Source: Bacteroidaceae bacterium
GTDB lineage: Bacteria; Bacteroidota; Bacteroidia; Bacteroidales; Bacteroidaceae
Reading direction: 5' to 3'
NCBI GenBank assembly: GCA_017416805.1
Contig: JAFQBB010000009.1
Coordinates: 1-33,611 of the forward strand
Length of the DNA stretch: 33,611 nucleotides
The first letter of the stretch is position 1. Each line of letters opens with the position of its first letter. This document shows, piece after piece, positions 1-8,318 of the stretch. The notes below the pieces were generated by a model. The model was not told the origin of the DNA, made no database searches, and saw only the letters and a list, made by a program, of their open reading frames with translations. A program made the position numbers and the translations under genes.

Positions 1-136
1 ATAATTCACTTTTCATCCGCAGATTGCGCAGATGACGCAGATTATTCCTTCCTATTATACCCGATAGGTTATAATTTATCTGCGTCATCTGCGTCATCTG
101 CGGATGAAGAATTAAATGGTGGCATTTTTGACACAG
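1..136 (-). repeat. E2 palindromic element, copy 1 (cut by the window edge)
   Basis: This copy reads in the opposite direction to the copies at 10695-10837 and 15962-16104. Two long arms built from GCAGATGACGCAGAT-like blocks flank a small central palindrome (TTATAACC / GGGTATAA type). The right end finishes with TGACACAG at 129-136. The matching outer end would lie just before base 1, so the element is truncated by the window. Confidence 0.85.
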
Positions 137-164
137 CTTCAATAGAAGTTGGCAATGCGTTTGT

Positions 165-190
165 GGGCACCCACAAGGGGATGCCCCTAC
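165..190. repeat. Short dispersed repeat, GGGCACCCACAAGGG type
   Basis: The block starting GGGCACCCACAAGGG and ending in CCCTAC recurs, slightly changed, at 3759-3783. Both copies lie in gene-free DNA. The rest of 137-247 holds an AATCCGTG/ATCCGTG micro-repeat (about 221-247), echoed at about 25189, and no gene. Confidence 0.6.
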
Positions 191-247
191 GGTGGGTATC
201 GTGCCGCATGGTCCAACTTTAATCCGTGTAATCCGTGAGATCCGTGC

Positions 248-1189
248 CTAAATATTATCCTTTAACCTCCTGATCGCTTCCTCGGCATCGGCCTTCAGCT
301 GTGTGGCAAGGGCTTCGCGCGAAGGAAACTTCTGTTCGCCCCGTATGCGGTGTACAAACTCAATGCACAGGCGTTGGCCGTACAAGTTGCCATTGAAGTC
401 GAACAGGTGTACTTCGATAGTGCGGTGGCGGTCGTTGTCTATTGTGGGGCGGCATCCTATGTTGAGCATTCCCTTGTAGCAATTATCGTCCGTCCGGACA
501 TAAACGGCATAAGCCCCATCGGCAGGGATAAGTTTCAGGGTGTTGTCCACTTGCAGGTTGGCAGTAGGGAATCCCATAGTGCGTCCTATCTGTTGGCCAC
601 CGGTCACGTGGCCGGTCAGCATATAATTGTAGCCCAAACAGTTGGCCGCTTCTGACACTTTCCCTTCGTTCAGCAGAGTTCTTACGACGGACGAACTGAC
701 ATTCCTCCCTTCCCATTTGTAGGCTTCGGCCTGTATGACCTCCATGCCCAGCCCGGCGGCATGGCGCAGATAGTCGTTGAAACCTTCGGCGCGGTTGTGC
801 CCGAAGCGATGGTCGTGGCCAATGACAAGCAGGCGCACGTTCAGCAGGTCGCGCAACACGTGCTGCATGAAGTCGCGTGCGGACAGCAAAGCCAACTCGC
901 GGGTGAAGGGAATTGAGGCGCAAGCATCCACACCTGTGTCCGACAGCAGGGAGCATTTCTCGTCAAAAGCCGACAACAGGGATGGCTGGTAGCTGGCCTG
1001 CATCACTGCCCGCGGATGATGTGGGAAGGTGACTATAAGCGAGTTGAGTGAATGCTCCCGGGCAGCCTGCATCACTTGGCCGATGAGGAAGCGGTGTCCA
1101 CGGTGTACTCCATCGAAAAAGCCGATGGTGGCCACAGAGGGGGGGAGTGGTCTTTGTTGTAGCTCGGATATGTCTGTAATGAGTCTCAT
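248..1189 (-). CDS. ribF: Bifunctional riboflavin kinase / FAD synthetase
   Basis: RibF phosphorylates riboflavin to FMN and then adenylates FMN to FAD in the cytoplasm. At 313 residues it is the usual length. The N-terminal nucleotidyltransferase domain shows GFFDGVHRGH at residues 23-32 and the SSSVVR motif near residue 165. The C-terminal flavokinase domain shows the GxPTAN signature (GFPTAN) near residue 205. The start is ATG at 1189. The start lies only about 14 bp from the E1 element at 1203-1309, which separates it from the HAD gene on the same strand. Transcription therefore probably runs through the element from the HAD promoter, or starts inside it; no promoter was seen in the short gap. 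Confidence 0.96.
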   Translation of the reverse strand: MRLITDISELQQRPLPPSVATIGFFDGVHRGHRFLIGQVMQAAREHSLNSLIVTFPHHPRAVMQASYQPSLLSAFDEKCSLLSDTGVDACASIPFTRELALLSARDFMQHVLRDLLNVRLLVIGHDHRFGHNRAEGFNDYLRHAAGLGMEVIQAEAYKWEGRNVSSSVVRTLLNEGKVSEAANCLGYNYMLTGHVTGGQQIGRTMGFPTANLQVDNTLKLIPADGAYAVYVRTDDNCYKGMLNIGCRPTIDNDRHRTIEVHLFDFNGNLYGQRLCIEFVHRIRGEQKFPSREALATQLKADAEEAIRRLKDNI

Positions 1190-1202
1190 CTTTTCTGTTT
1201 AA

Positions 1203-1309
1203 AGGTGGGTTCTATAAATTTGCTTTGTCGGATAAACCCCGATTTTCCGACAAAAAGATTAAAGCGCTCACCATCGTTAATAATCTGTGGGAATTTATAG
1301 AACCCACCT
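1203..1309. repeat. E1 inverted-repeat element, copy A (107 bp, short form)
   Basis: The ends are perfect inverted repeats: AGGTGGGTTCTATAAATT at 1203-1220 and its complement at 1292-1309. The element is flanked by AA on both sides (1201-1202 and 1310-1311). It lacks about 87 bp of interior found in the 194-bp copies, including the central GTGTAGC-GG-GCTACAC hairpin. It lies between the HAD gene and ribF. Confidence 0.85.
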
Positions 1310-1922
1310 AAAGTTCAAAGAGCTTTCTCCAATCCTCGCCCGGTGCAGGCTGGTAGGTCTGCAGGCCGAGCGTACGGGCAGTCTGGCAATTGGCCGCAGC
1401 GTCGTCAATGAAGAGAGTCTCTTCGGGAAGTATGCCCGTTTCGGCAATTACTGTGCGGAAGATGTCTGCTCCCGGTTTGGTCTGATGCAATTCGTAGGAG
1501 AGGAATATGCGGTCGAAATAGTCCTTTACCTTCCATCCGTTGTGAGGGAAGAAGTCAGAGGCTGCATGTTGCCAATGCACTTCGTTGGTGTTGCTCAGCA
1601 GGTAGATAGGGTAGTGGTTGCGCAGTTCCATCAGTGCTTCCAGTTTCCATGTGGGTATGCCCACGAGGAAAAGATTCCAGGCCTGCCATATTTCTGCATC
1701 GTTAGCCGGGCAGCCGGTCTGTCGGCGCACCTCATTGCAAAAGTCGGCAGGAGTGATAGCACCCTCTTCCAGCATGGCAAAAATCCCTTGCTGGCAATAG
1801 GCATCAATCATTCCGGCAGCTTGCGGGAAGCCTATGCGGGCGAAAGCCTCGAGGCAACGGGGCTTGTCCAACTCCACCAAAACGCCTCCGAAATCGAATA
1901 TCAGGTTCTTTATTTTATGCAT
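1308..1922 (-). CDS. HAD superfamily (subfamily IA) phosphatase
   Basis: This is a haloacid-dehalogenase-type hydrolase of about 204 residues, probably a small-molecule phosphatase of the YihX-like group; the substrate cannot be read from sequence. Motif I is FDFGGVL near residue 10 with the nucleophile Asp, motif II is LLSNT, motif III is the Lys of TKPGADIF, and motif IV is FIDDAAAN. ATG at 1922 is preferred over the in-frame GTG just before it. A TATCTTTG -7 element on the minus strand (1943-1950) lies about 20 bp upstream. The last two bases of the TAG stop belong to the E1 element, so the insertion may have set or altered the C-terminus. Confidence 0.9.
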   Translation of the reverse strand: MHKIKNLIFDFGGVLVELDKPRCLEAFARIGFPQAAGMIDAYCQQGIFAMLEEGAITPADFCNEVRRQTGCPANDAEIWQAWNLFLVGIPTWKLEALMELRNHYPIYLLSNTNEVHWQHAASDFFPHNGWKVKDYFDRIFLSYELHQTKPGADIFRTVIAETGILPEETLFIDDAAANCQTARTLGLQTYQPAPGEDWRKLFEL

Positions 1923-1942
1923 CACAGATTCTATTATGTCTG

Positions 1943-1950
1943 CAAAGATA
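1943..1950 (-). promoter_or_regulatory. Putative -7 element of the HAD gene
   Basis: TATCTTTG on the minus strand matches the Bacteroides -7 consensus TANNTTTG and is well placed before the HAD start. No matching TTTG was found 19-21 bp further upstream, so this is a partial promoter call. Confidence 0.5.
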
Positions 1951-2002
1951 CGGCATTTTGATTGATTTGAATGAATGTGACTTCCAAAAAAAATGTAATT
2001 TG

Positions 2003-2034
2003 TTTGCGTATGTCACCAATAAGCTGTATCTTTG
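2003..2034 (+). promoter_or_regulatory. Promoter of the CAT-anticodon tRNA
   Basis: TTTG at 2003-2006, 20 bp of spacing and TATCTTTG at 2027-2034 match the Bacteroides -33/-7 promoter. Initiation would fall near 2041, giving a short leader before the tRNA at 2065. It is divergent from the HAD promoter. Confidence 0.8.
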
Positions 2035-2064
2035 CAGAGCAAATCCGAACAAAGGGTTGTGCAC

Positions 2065-2138
2065 GGGCTTTTAGCTCAGTTGGTTAGAGCAACAGACTCA
2101 TAATCTGGAGGTCCTTGGTTCAAGCCCAAGATGGCCCA
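2065..2138 (+). tRNA. tRNA with CAT anticodon (elongator Met, or Ile2 with lysidine)
   Basis: The cloverleaf can be traced by hand. The acceptor arm pairs GGGCTTT with ATGGCCC (one T-T mismatch). The D stem is GCTC/GAGC, the anticodon loop is CTCATAA with CAT at 2099-2101, and the T arm is CTTGG-TTCAAGC-CCAAG. The discriminator is A, followed by CC then T, so the full CCA is not encoded. CAT can mean initiator Met, elongator Met or, after C34 modification by TilS, Ile2. The normal G1-C72 pair argues against initiator Met. Choosing between Met and Ile2 needs comparison with the other CAT tRNAs of the genome. Confidence 0.93.
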
Positions 2139-2150
2139 CCTCGAAAAAGA

Positions 2151-2189
2151 GAAAGCGGAGTTGTATTAAAGCAGCTCCGCTTTCTTTTT
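2151..2189 (+). terminator. Intrinsic terminator of the tRNA gene
   Basis: A 13-bp stem (2151-2163 pairing with 2172-2184, one G-T wobble) with an 8-base loop is followed by five T. It sits 12 bp after the tRNA. Confidence 0.9.
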
Positions 2190-2230
2190 GGCAAGGAGTT
2201 TGGCCTCAAGAATCGAATTTGGGAGTCAAA

Positions 2231-2379
2231 CTCCTTAGGGGCTTTAAGATTTTTAGGGACCTTAAGGACTTTAAGGACCTTAGGGACTTTAGGGACTTTA
2301 GGGACTTTAGGACCTTGAACCTTGAGCTTTGAGTTTTGACCTTTGAACCTTGAACCTTGAACCTTTGAGCCTTGAACCA
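2231..2379. repeat. Low-complexity GGGACTTTA / CCTTGAA tandem repeats
   Basis: About 150 bp of degenerate 8-10 bp units, first GGGACTTTA/AGGACTTTA and then GAACCTTGA/CCTTTGA. Related tracts occur near 8800-8840, 12060-12085, 3795-3815 and 25010-25182, always between genes. No gene lies between the tRNA terminator and the start at 2441; TACCC-CTCTGA-GGGTA at about 2413-2428 is a small hairpin just upstream of that start. Confidence 0.8.
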
Positions 2380-2440
2380 GCAATGGATAATCTGTTAAAA
2401 TAAATAATGTGTACCCCTCTGAGGGTAATCTGACATAGGT

Positions 2441-3658
2441 ATGAAGAGTATAAGACTGACAGGAAAGACATTGGCTTTTATCCGTGAACATGCAGCGGAC
2501 AATGTGCAAACTTTGGCTTTGCGTGCTTCCCGCTTTCCGGATGTGGAGATGGCTACGGCTATCCGTCAGATAGCGGCCAGGCAGGCTGCGCGTGTCAAGT
2601 TGCCGACGTGGTGGGCTACGGAAGGGGTGTATTACCCCAATCACTTGCCAATGGAACAATGCTCGTCGGAGGTGACGGCCCGCTACAAGTCTTCTCTGAT
2701 TCCTGAAGAATTGAGGCAGGGTGGTATGCTGACTGACCTTTCGGGTGGGTTCGGGGTCGATTTTGCCTGTATGGCAAAGGGCTTTGCGGGTGCTACTTAT
2801 GTGGAGCGTCAGGAAGAACTCTGTGTGTTGGCTGTCCACAACTTGCCTTTGTTGGGCATTTCCAATGCGCGGGTGATGAATATGGATGCAGTGGAATACC
2901 TGAAGGGGATGTCCCGGCAGACAGTTATTTTCATTGACCCCGCCCGACGTGACCTCAAAGGGAAAAAGAAGGTGGCAATCAACGATTGCGAACCGAACGT
3001 GGCCCGTCTGCATGACTTGTTGGTGGAGAAAGCGGATAGGGTTATTGTGAAACTGTCACCTATGCTGGATATCGCTCAGGCAATGGATGTGCTGCCATGT
3101 GTCCGCGAGGTGCATGTGGTGGCAGTGGGTGGCGAGTGTAAGGAACTGCTGTTGGTGATGGAGCAGGATGCCCATTCGGCCGATGCCCGTATTGTCTGTA
3201 CCAACCTGCCGGTAGCTGTTCCGGAAGAATGGCCTGAGCCATTTGTCTTTACCCGTCAGGAGGAGGAAGAGGCAGATTGTCCGTTGGCCGAAAGGTTGGA
3301 TGCCTATCTTTACGAACCCGACTCAACGCTTTTGAAAGCCGGTGCTTTCCGTATGGTGGCTCTCCGTTACGGATTGAAGAAGTTGCATCCGAACAGTCAT
3401 CTTTATACCAGTGAAAAGTTGGTGACGGATTTCCCCGGGCGCTGTTTCCGGGTGATTGACAGTGGCGGATTTGCGAAGCACGAGGTGAAATATCTTCAAG
3501 GATACGGAAGTAAGATGAACCTGACAGTGCGTAATTTCCCATCGACTGTGGCCGACCTGCGCAAACGCCTGAAACTCACGGATGGAGGAGATGATTACCT
3601 CTTTGCCACTACCTTATCCAATGGCGGAAAACGTTGGGTCTTATGCCGGAAGGTATAA
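2441..3658 (+). CDS. THUMP-like class I SAM-dependent methyltransferase
   Basis: This 405-residue protein has a Rossmann methyltransferase core. The SAM-binding motif I is LTDLSGGFGVDF near residues 97-108, and the catalytic-loop motif is IDPARR near residue 165. The C-terminal 100 residues resemble the THUMP-like domain found beside such methyltransferases in Bacteroidetes. The likely substrate is a nucleic acid base, probably RNA, but neither the target nor the modified position can be read here. It is a single gene with no obvious partner. A degenerate repeat tract lies upstream, and no -33/-7 promoter was recognised. Confidence 0.85.
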   Translation: MKSIRLTGKTLAFIREHAADNVQTLALRASRFPDVEMATAIRQIAARQAARVKLPTWWATEGVYYPNHLPMEQCSSEVTARYKSSLIPEELRQGGMLTDLSGGFGVDFACMAKGFAGATYVERQEELCVLAVHNLPLLGISNARVMNMDAVEYLKGMSRQTVIFIDPARRDLKGKKKVAINDCEPNVARLHDLLVEKADRVIVKLSPMLDIAQAMDVLPCVREVHVVAVGGECKELLLVMEQDAHSADARIVCTNLPVAVPEEWPEPFVFTRQEEEEADCPLAERLDAYLYEPDSTLLKAGAFRMVALRYGLKKLHPNSHLYTSEKLVTDFPGRCFRVIDSGGFAKHEVKYLQGYGSKMNLTVRNFPSTVADLRKRLKLTDGGDDYLFATTLSNGGKRWVLCRKV

Positions 3659-3870
3659 ATAGGAATTAGTTCGAGCAAAGTTCCTGTCAGCTTCGCAGTT
3701 GCCCCTCCCCTCCGACTCCTCTTGAGGGGAAAACAGGATAACTCAAAACTCAATCCCCGGGCACCCACAAGGGATGTCCCTACAGAGGGACGGCACTCCT
3801 TTCACCTTTCACCTTGAACTTTAGAACTCACAACTCATAACTCATAATTCATAATTCATAATTCAAAATA
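3659..3870. repeat. Gene-free spacer with several short repeats
   Basis: This 212-bp spacer holds a CCCCTC / GAGGGG hairpin (about 3708-3730), the second copy of the GGGCACCCACAAGGG repeat (3759-3783), CCTTGAA-like units and a tandem ATAATTCATA tract (about 3837-3866) that runs up to the next start. No gene was seen. Confidence 0.65.
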
Positions 3871-4824
3871 GTGGATACATTATTACTTATAGCAGGCTTG
3901 CTGCTTATTTTGTGGGGAGCCAATGCGCTGACTGATGGCGCTGCATCGGTGGCCAAGCGGTTCAATATTTCCAATCTGGTGATAGGCCTTACGATTGTGG
4001 CCCTTGGAACTTCGGCACCGGAGTTTGTAATCAGTTTATTGTCTTCCTTGAGCGGTAGCGCCGGGTTGGCTATCGGTAATGTGGTGGGAAGCAATATCTT
4101 TAATACCCTGATGATTGTGGGGTGTACGGCCATTGTGGCCCCTATCCCCATAGGTAAAGGAACATTGGCCAAGGAGATACCGCTGTGTGTGCTTTCAGCT
4201 TTGATGCTTCTTGTTTGTGCCAATGATATCTTGCTTGATGGTGGGGCTGCTAATGTCATCAGCCGTACGGACGGATTGATGTTGCTCGGCTTTTTTGCCA
4301 TTTTTATGGGCTATACTTTTGCCATTGCCAAGAATGGCGATGGAGAAGAGGGTGGTGAGATACGCAGTCTTCCCATGTGGAAGTCTGTCCTTTTTATCTT
4401 GTTGGGGCTTGGAGCACTCATTGGTGGCGGGCAACTCTTTGTCAATGGTGCATCGGGTATTGCCCGCTCATTGGGCGTGAGCGAGTCTGTCATCGGCTTG
4501 ACTCTGGTTGCCGGTGGTACATCGCTTCCCGAATTGGCCACATCTGTTTCGGCAGCACTGAAGAAGAATCCCGGTATAGCTATCGGTAATGTCATTGGCA
4601 GTAACCTGTTCAATGCATTTGCCGTGTTGGGGGCCAGTGCCACTATCAATGATTTGCCTTTGGGCGGCATCACGAACTTTGATTTCACGACACTTGTTGT
4701 GGCCAGTCTGTTGCTCTGGGTCGTAGGTTTCTTCATGGGCCGTCGCATCATTACGCGTCCTGAAGGTATCTTATTGGTGGCTTGTTATGTGGCATATACC
4801 ACTTACCTGATAATGCAACAGTAA
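3871..4824 (+). CDS. Calcium/sodium antiporter (CaCA family, YrbG-like)
   Basis: This 317-residue inner-membrane exchanger is predicted to swap Na+ (or H+) for Ca2+. The two inverted alpha repeats that line the ion path are clear: GTSAPEFVISL followed by GNVVGSNIFN in the first half, and GTSLPELATS followed by GNVIGSNLFN in the second. About ten hydrophobic segments are visible. The start is GTG at 3871, directly after an ATAATTCATA tandem repeat. The acidic residues of both repeats are intact, so it should be functional. Ion preference cannot be settled from sequence. Confidence 0.93.
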   Translation: MDTLLLIAGLLLILWGANALTDGAASVAKRFNISNLVIGLTIVALGTSAPEFVISLLSSLSGSAGLAIGNVVGSNIFNTLMIVGCTAIVAPIPIGKGTLAKEIPLCVLSALMLLVCANDILLDGGAANVISRTDGLMLLGFFAIFMGYTFAIAKNGDGEEGGEIRSLPMWKSVLFILLGLGALIGGGQLFVNGASGIARSLGVSESVIGLTLVAGGTSLPELATSVSAALKKNPGIAIGNVIGSNLFNAFAVLGASATINDLPLGGITNFDFTTLVVASLLLWVVGFFMGRRIITRPEGILLVACYVAYTTYLIMQQ

Positions 4825-4844
4825 GACAATTACCAGCCTTGGTT

Positions 4845-4932
4845 ACTGCCAACGTCTTGGCAACCTTCTGCCAATGTTGTGGCAGTCTTTTGTCAATACC
4901 GTGGCAGAGTCCTGCCAATACTATGGCAGAGA
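4845..4932. repeat. Four tandem 22-bp palindromic units (TGCCA-N6-TGGCA)
   Basis: Units at 4845-4866, 4867-4888, 4889-4910 and 4911-4932 are each exactly 22 bp. Each carries an inverted repeat close to TGCCA-N6-TGGCA; unit 3 has TGTCA on its left. The spacer bases vary while the arms stay, as expected for protein-binding sites or small hairpins. The array lies after the antiporter gene and about 105 bp before the next start. Confidence 0.8.
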
Positions 4933-5037
4933 TGGGAGAAGGAATGAAAAGAGGTTAAAGGAGTGTATGTGATTCAAAAAAAAGCGTTAACTTTACCGCG
5001 GAAAAGCATTTGGGCGGAAGCCGTGGTGTTTTTGTAA

Positions 5038-6183
5038 ATGAAAACTGAAATGGTAACTATAAAGAAAGTAACGACGAAAAAGGAACTGAAGACCTTTATC
5101 CGTTTCAACTACGAACTGTACAAAGGTAATCCCTATTCCGTACCCGATTTGTACGACGATATGCTGGCCACCTTCGATAGCAAGAAGAATCCGGCCTTTG
5201 AGTTTTGCGAAGCAGACTATTTCCTTGCGCACAATGAAAAAGGAGAAGTGGTGGGCCGTGTGGCTGCCATCATCAACCACCGCAGTAACGAAACGTGGGG
5301 GACGAAGAATGTCCGCTTCGGGTGGATAGACTTTGTGGATGATGAGGAGGTGAGCTGTTCCTTATTGGATGCGGTGGCGGCTTGGGGTAAAGAACGAGGC
5401 ATGACGGCCATGCATGGCCCCTTGGGATTTACCGACCTGGATGCCGAAGGTATGCTTGTCGAGGGATTTGAGCACCTGAGTACCATGGCTACCATCTATA
5501 ATTATCCCTATTACCAGAAGCACGTGGAGCAATACGGCATGGAGAAGGATGCTGATTGGGTGGAGTTCAAAATCAATATTCCTGATGGTATTCCTGACAA
5601 GATGCGGCGCATTGCCGACCTTATCAGCCGGAAGTACGGCCTTCATGTGAAGAAACTGAAGGATATGAAGGAGGTGAAAGCCGGGAACTACGGACAGAAA
5701 ATCTTTGACCTCATCAACGAGGCATATTCACCCTTGTACGGATATTCGCGCATGAGCCAACGGCAGATTGACCAGTACGTGGATACCTATCTGCCAATCC
5801 TTGACTTGCGGATGGTGACCTTGGTGGAGGATGCCGAAGATAATCTGGTGGCGGTAGGTGTTTCCATGCCTTCTATGTCGAAAGCCTTGCAGAAGGCAAA
5901 GGGAAAGATGCTCCCCTTTGGGTGGTGGCACCTGTTGAAAGCCTTGAAATGGGGACGCCCTCAGACGCTTGACCTGATGCTGGTGGGAGTGAAACCAGAA
6001 TATCAGAGCAAAGGGGTGAACTCGTTGCTCTTTACCGACCTGATTCCCGTATATCAGTCATTGGGCTTCAAAGATGCCGAGAGTAATCCTGAACTGGAGA
6101 CCAACAACAAGGTGCAGGCCCAGTGGGAATATTTCGACACCACCCTGCACAAGCGGAGAAGAGCGTATAAGAAGAGTATATAA
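5038..6183 (+). CDS. GNAT-like N-acetyltransferase family protein of unknown substrate
   Basis: This is a 381-residue soluble protein. The N-terminal half (FIRFNYELYKGNPYSVPDL, then EVVGRVAAIINH) and the C-terminal half (LMLVGVKPEYQSKGVNSLLF) both resemble acetyltransferase folds; the second includes a weak acetyl-CoA loop (QSKGVN). It belongs to a widespread but uncharacterised family, so no substrate is proposed. ATG at 5038 is used; a second in-frame ATG at 5050 is possible. A four-unit palindromic repeat array lies about 105 bp upstream. Confidence 0.75.
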   Translation: MKTEMVTIKKVTTKKELKTFIRFNYELYKGNPYSVPDLYDDMLATFDSKKNPAFEFCEADYFLAHNEKGEVVGRVAAIINHRSNETWGTKNVRFGWIDFVDDEEVSCSLLDAVAAWGKERGMTAMHGPLGFTDLDAEGMLVEGFEHLSTMATIYNYPYYQKHVEQYGMEKDADWVEFKINIPDGIPDKMRRIADLISRKYGLHVKKLKDMKEVKAGNYGQKIFDLINEAYSPLYGYSRMSQRQIDQYVDTYLPILDLRMVTLVEDAEDNLVAVGVSMPSMSKALQKAKGKMLPFGWWHLLKALKWGRPQTLDLMLVGVKPEYQSKGVNSLLFTDLIPVYQSLGFKDAESNPELETNNKVQAQWEYFDTTLHKRRRAYKKSI

Positions 6184-6195
6184 GTGACGAGTGAT

Positions 6196-6262
6196 GAGCT
6201 ACAAGCTGCAAGTGGTTAAACTTGTTTTCCAACGGGTCACAAGTAGCTCGTAGCTTGTAACT
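6196..6262. repeat. Intergenic inverted repeat upstream of parE
   Basis: GCTACAAGCTGCAAGT-like sequence near 6199 pairs imperfectly with AGCTCGTAGCTTGTAAC near 6245. A related and better-paired copy lies just after parE at 8241-8297, so parE is bracketed by two copies of the same hairpin family. Confidence 0.65.
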
Positions 6263-6277
6263 AAAAACTGAAATATA

Positions 6278-8230
6278 ATGGAAGAACTCAACCTTAACCT
6301 GAACCCTGAAACTCCCATGGTGGAGTATAACGAAGAGAACATCCGTCACCTGAGCGATATGGATCATGTGCGTACCCGCCCCGGTATGTATATTGGAAAG
6401 TTAGGCGATGGAAGTCATAGCGACGATGGTATCTATGTCCTGCTGAAAGAGGTCATCGACAATAGTATCGATGAGTTCAAGATGAATGCCGGCAAACGTA
6501 TTGAAATTGACATTGACGAGAATCTGCGCGTCAGTGTGCGTGACTATGGTCGGGGTATTCCTCAAGGCAAAATGATTGAGGCGGTCAGCGTGTTGAACAC
6601 GGGAGGCAAGTATGACAGCAAAGCCTTTAAGAAGAGTGTCGGACTGAACGGTGTGGGTGTGAAGGCCGTAAATGCTTTGAGCAGCCGTTTTGAGGTGCGC
6701 AGTTATAGAGACGGTCAGGTACGATGTGCCACTTTTGAGAAGGGGGTATTGCAGAGTGATACTACTGAACCCACTCAGGACGAGAACGGTACCTACATCT
6801 TCTTTGAACCTGACAACACTCTGTTCAAGAACTATAGCTACCGACAGGAGACGGTGGATACCATGTTGCGCAATTATACTTACCTGAATACCGGACTTGC
6901 CATTGTCTATAATGGTCGTCGCCTCATTTCGCGCAACGGGCTGATGGATCTCCTCAAGGACAGGATGACTGCCGGGGAACTCTATCCCATCATACACCTG
7001 CATGGCGAGGATATAGAGATAGCATTTACGCATACCAATCAGAATGGTGAGGAGTATTACTCCTTCGTCAACGGACAATATACTCCGCTGGGAGGTACGC
7101 ATCAAAGTGCCTTCAAGGAGCATATAGCACGCACCATCAAGGAGTTCTATAACAAGAATCATGAATATGGTGATATCAGAAACGGTATTGTGGCCGCTAT
7201 TGCCTTGAATGTGGAGGAGCCTGTATTTGAGAGCCAGACAAAGGTGAAACTCGGTTCGCCCACCATGTCGCCCGAAGGGGTAAGTGTGAACAAGTATGTG
7301 GGTGACTTTGTAAAACAAGAGGTGGACAACTACCTGCACAAGAATGCAGATGTGGCAGATGTAATGCTGCAGAAGATTACCGAGTCGGAAAAAGAACGAA
7401 AGGCCATAGCCGGTGTCACCAAGCTGGCCCGCGAGCGTGCCAAGAAGGCGAATCTGCACAACCGCAAGTTGCGTGATTGCCGCATCCACCTTAACGATAC
7501 GAAGGGAGAGAACCGTCAGGAGAGCAGTATCTTTATCACTGAGGGAGACTCGGCCAGCGGTTCCATTACCAAGAGTCGCGATGTAAATACACAAGCTGTG
7601 TTCAGCCTGCGCGGTAAGCCACTGAACACCTTTGGACTGACCAAGAAGGTGGTCTATGAGAACGAGGAGTTCAACCTGTTGCAGGCGGCGCTTAATATTG
7701 AAGATGGCATTGACGGTTTGCGCTACAACAAGGTGATTATTGCTACCGATGCCGATGTGGATGGTATGCATATCCGTCTGCTGATGATTACCTTCTTCCT
7801 GCAGTTCTTCCCCGACCTCATCAAGAAGGGGCATGTCTATATCCTGCAGACTCCCCTTTTCCGTGTGCGTAACAAGCGGAGCAAGATAAAGAAGAAGGCC
7901 GCGAGTGACGAATTGCAGGCTGTCAATGAGAAGGGAGGAAAGAGCAGTGACTTCATTACCCGTTATTGTTACAGCGAGGAGGAACGCGTAGCTGCCATTG
8001 AGGCGCTTGGTCCTGATCCTGAGATTACCCGATTCAAAGGACTTGGTGAGATTTCGCCCGATGAGTTCAAGAATTTCATAGGCCCTGAAATAAGGCTGGA
8101 GCAGGTATCGCTCCGCAAGAACGACTTGGTGGATGACCTGTTGGCTTTCTATATGGGAAAGAATACCATGGAGCGTCAAGGTTTCATCATTGACAACCTG
8201 GTGGTAGAGGAAGACAGGGCGGAAGAGTAA
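6278..8230 (+). CDS. parE: DNA topoisomerase IV subunit B
   Basis: ParE is the ATPase subunit of type IIA topoisomerase IV, which decatenates daughter chromosomes. The 650 residues contain a GHKL ATPase domain ([31 protein letters not shown]), a transducer domain and a TOPRIM domain. In the TOPRIM the metal ligands are Glu422 (EGDSASGS) and Asp491 (DADVDGMH). The EGDSASGS and DADVDGMH variants, instead of the more GyrB-like EGDSAGGS and DADGSH, together with the [10 protein letters not shown] stretch, favour ParE over GyrB. Its neighbours coaD and the S41 protease follow on the same strand. The long open frame on the opposite strand (6401-8179) is a codon-use shadow. Confidence 0.93.
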   Translation: MEELNLNLNPETPMVEYNEENIRHLSDMDHVRTRPGMYIGKLGDGSHSDDGIYVLLKEVIDNSIDEFKMNAGKRIEIDIDENLRVSVRDYGRGIPQGKMIEAVSVLNTGGKYDSKAFKKSVGLNGVGVKAVNALSSRFEVRSYRDGQVRCATFEKGVLQSDTTEPTQDENGTYIFFEPDNTLFKNYSYRQETVDTMLRNYTYLNTGLAIVYNGRRLISRNGLMDLLKDRMTAGELYPIIHLHGEDIEIAFTHTNQNGEEYYSFVNGQYTPLGGTHQSAFKEHIARTIKEFYNKNHEYGDIRNGIVAAIALNVEEPVFESQTKVKLGSPTMSPEGVSVNKYVGDFVKQEVDNYLHKNADVADVMLQKITESEKERKAIAGVTKLARERAKKANLHNRKLRDCRIHLNDTKGENRQESSIFITEGDSASGSITKSRDVNTQAVFSLRGKPLNTFGLTKKVVYENEEFNLLQAALNIEDGIDGLRYNKVIIATDADVDGMHIRLLMITFFLQFFPDLIKKGHVYILQTPLFRVRNKRSKIKKKAASDELQAVNEKGGKSSDFITRYCYSEEERVAAIEALGPDPEITRFKGLGEISPDEFKNFIGPEIRLEQVSLRKNDLVDDLLAFYMGKNTMERQGFIIDNLVVEEDRAEE

Positions 8231-8240
8231 ACAGTGATGA

Positions 8241-8297
8241 GCTACAAGCTACAAGTAACAGCGTTTGTTTTTCGGATGTTCACTTGTAGCCTGTAGC
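8241..8297. repeat. Intergenic inverted repeat between parE and coaD
   Basis: GCTACAAGCTACAAGT (8241-8256) pairs with ACTTGTAGCCTGTAGC (8282-8297) at 15 of 16 positions around a 25-base loop. It begins about 10 bp after the parE stop and ends about 20 bp before coaD, and could act as an RNA hairpin in a parE-coaD transcript. Confidence 0.75.
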
Positions 8298-8318
8298 TTG
8301 TAACTAAGAACTAAATAT

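Noticed and set aside
1-136. CRISPR array suggested by repeated CGCAGATGACGCAGATGACG
   Set aside because: Repeats are too short and adjacent, spacers of uniform length are lacking and no cas gene is present. It is the arm of a palindromic element.
2120-3013. Minus-strand frame of 297 codons with a repetitive KVPKVPK segment
   Set aside because: The repetitive segment is only the translation of the GGGACTTTA micro-repeat, and the rest is antisense to the methyltransferase gene.
6401-8179. Open frame of 592 codons on the minus strand
   Set aside because: It is fully antisense to parE, has no recognisable domain and arises from parE codon use.
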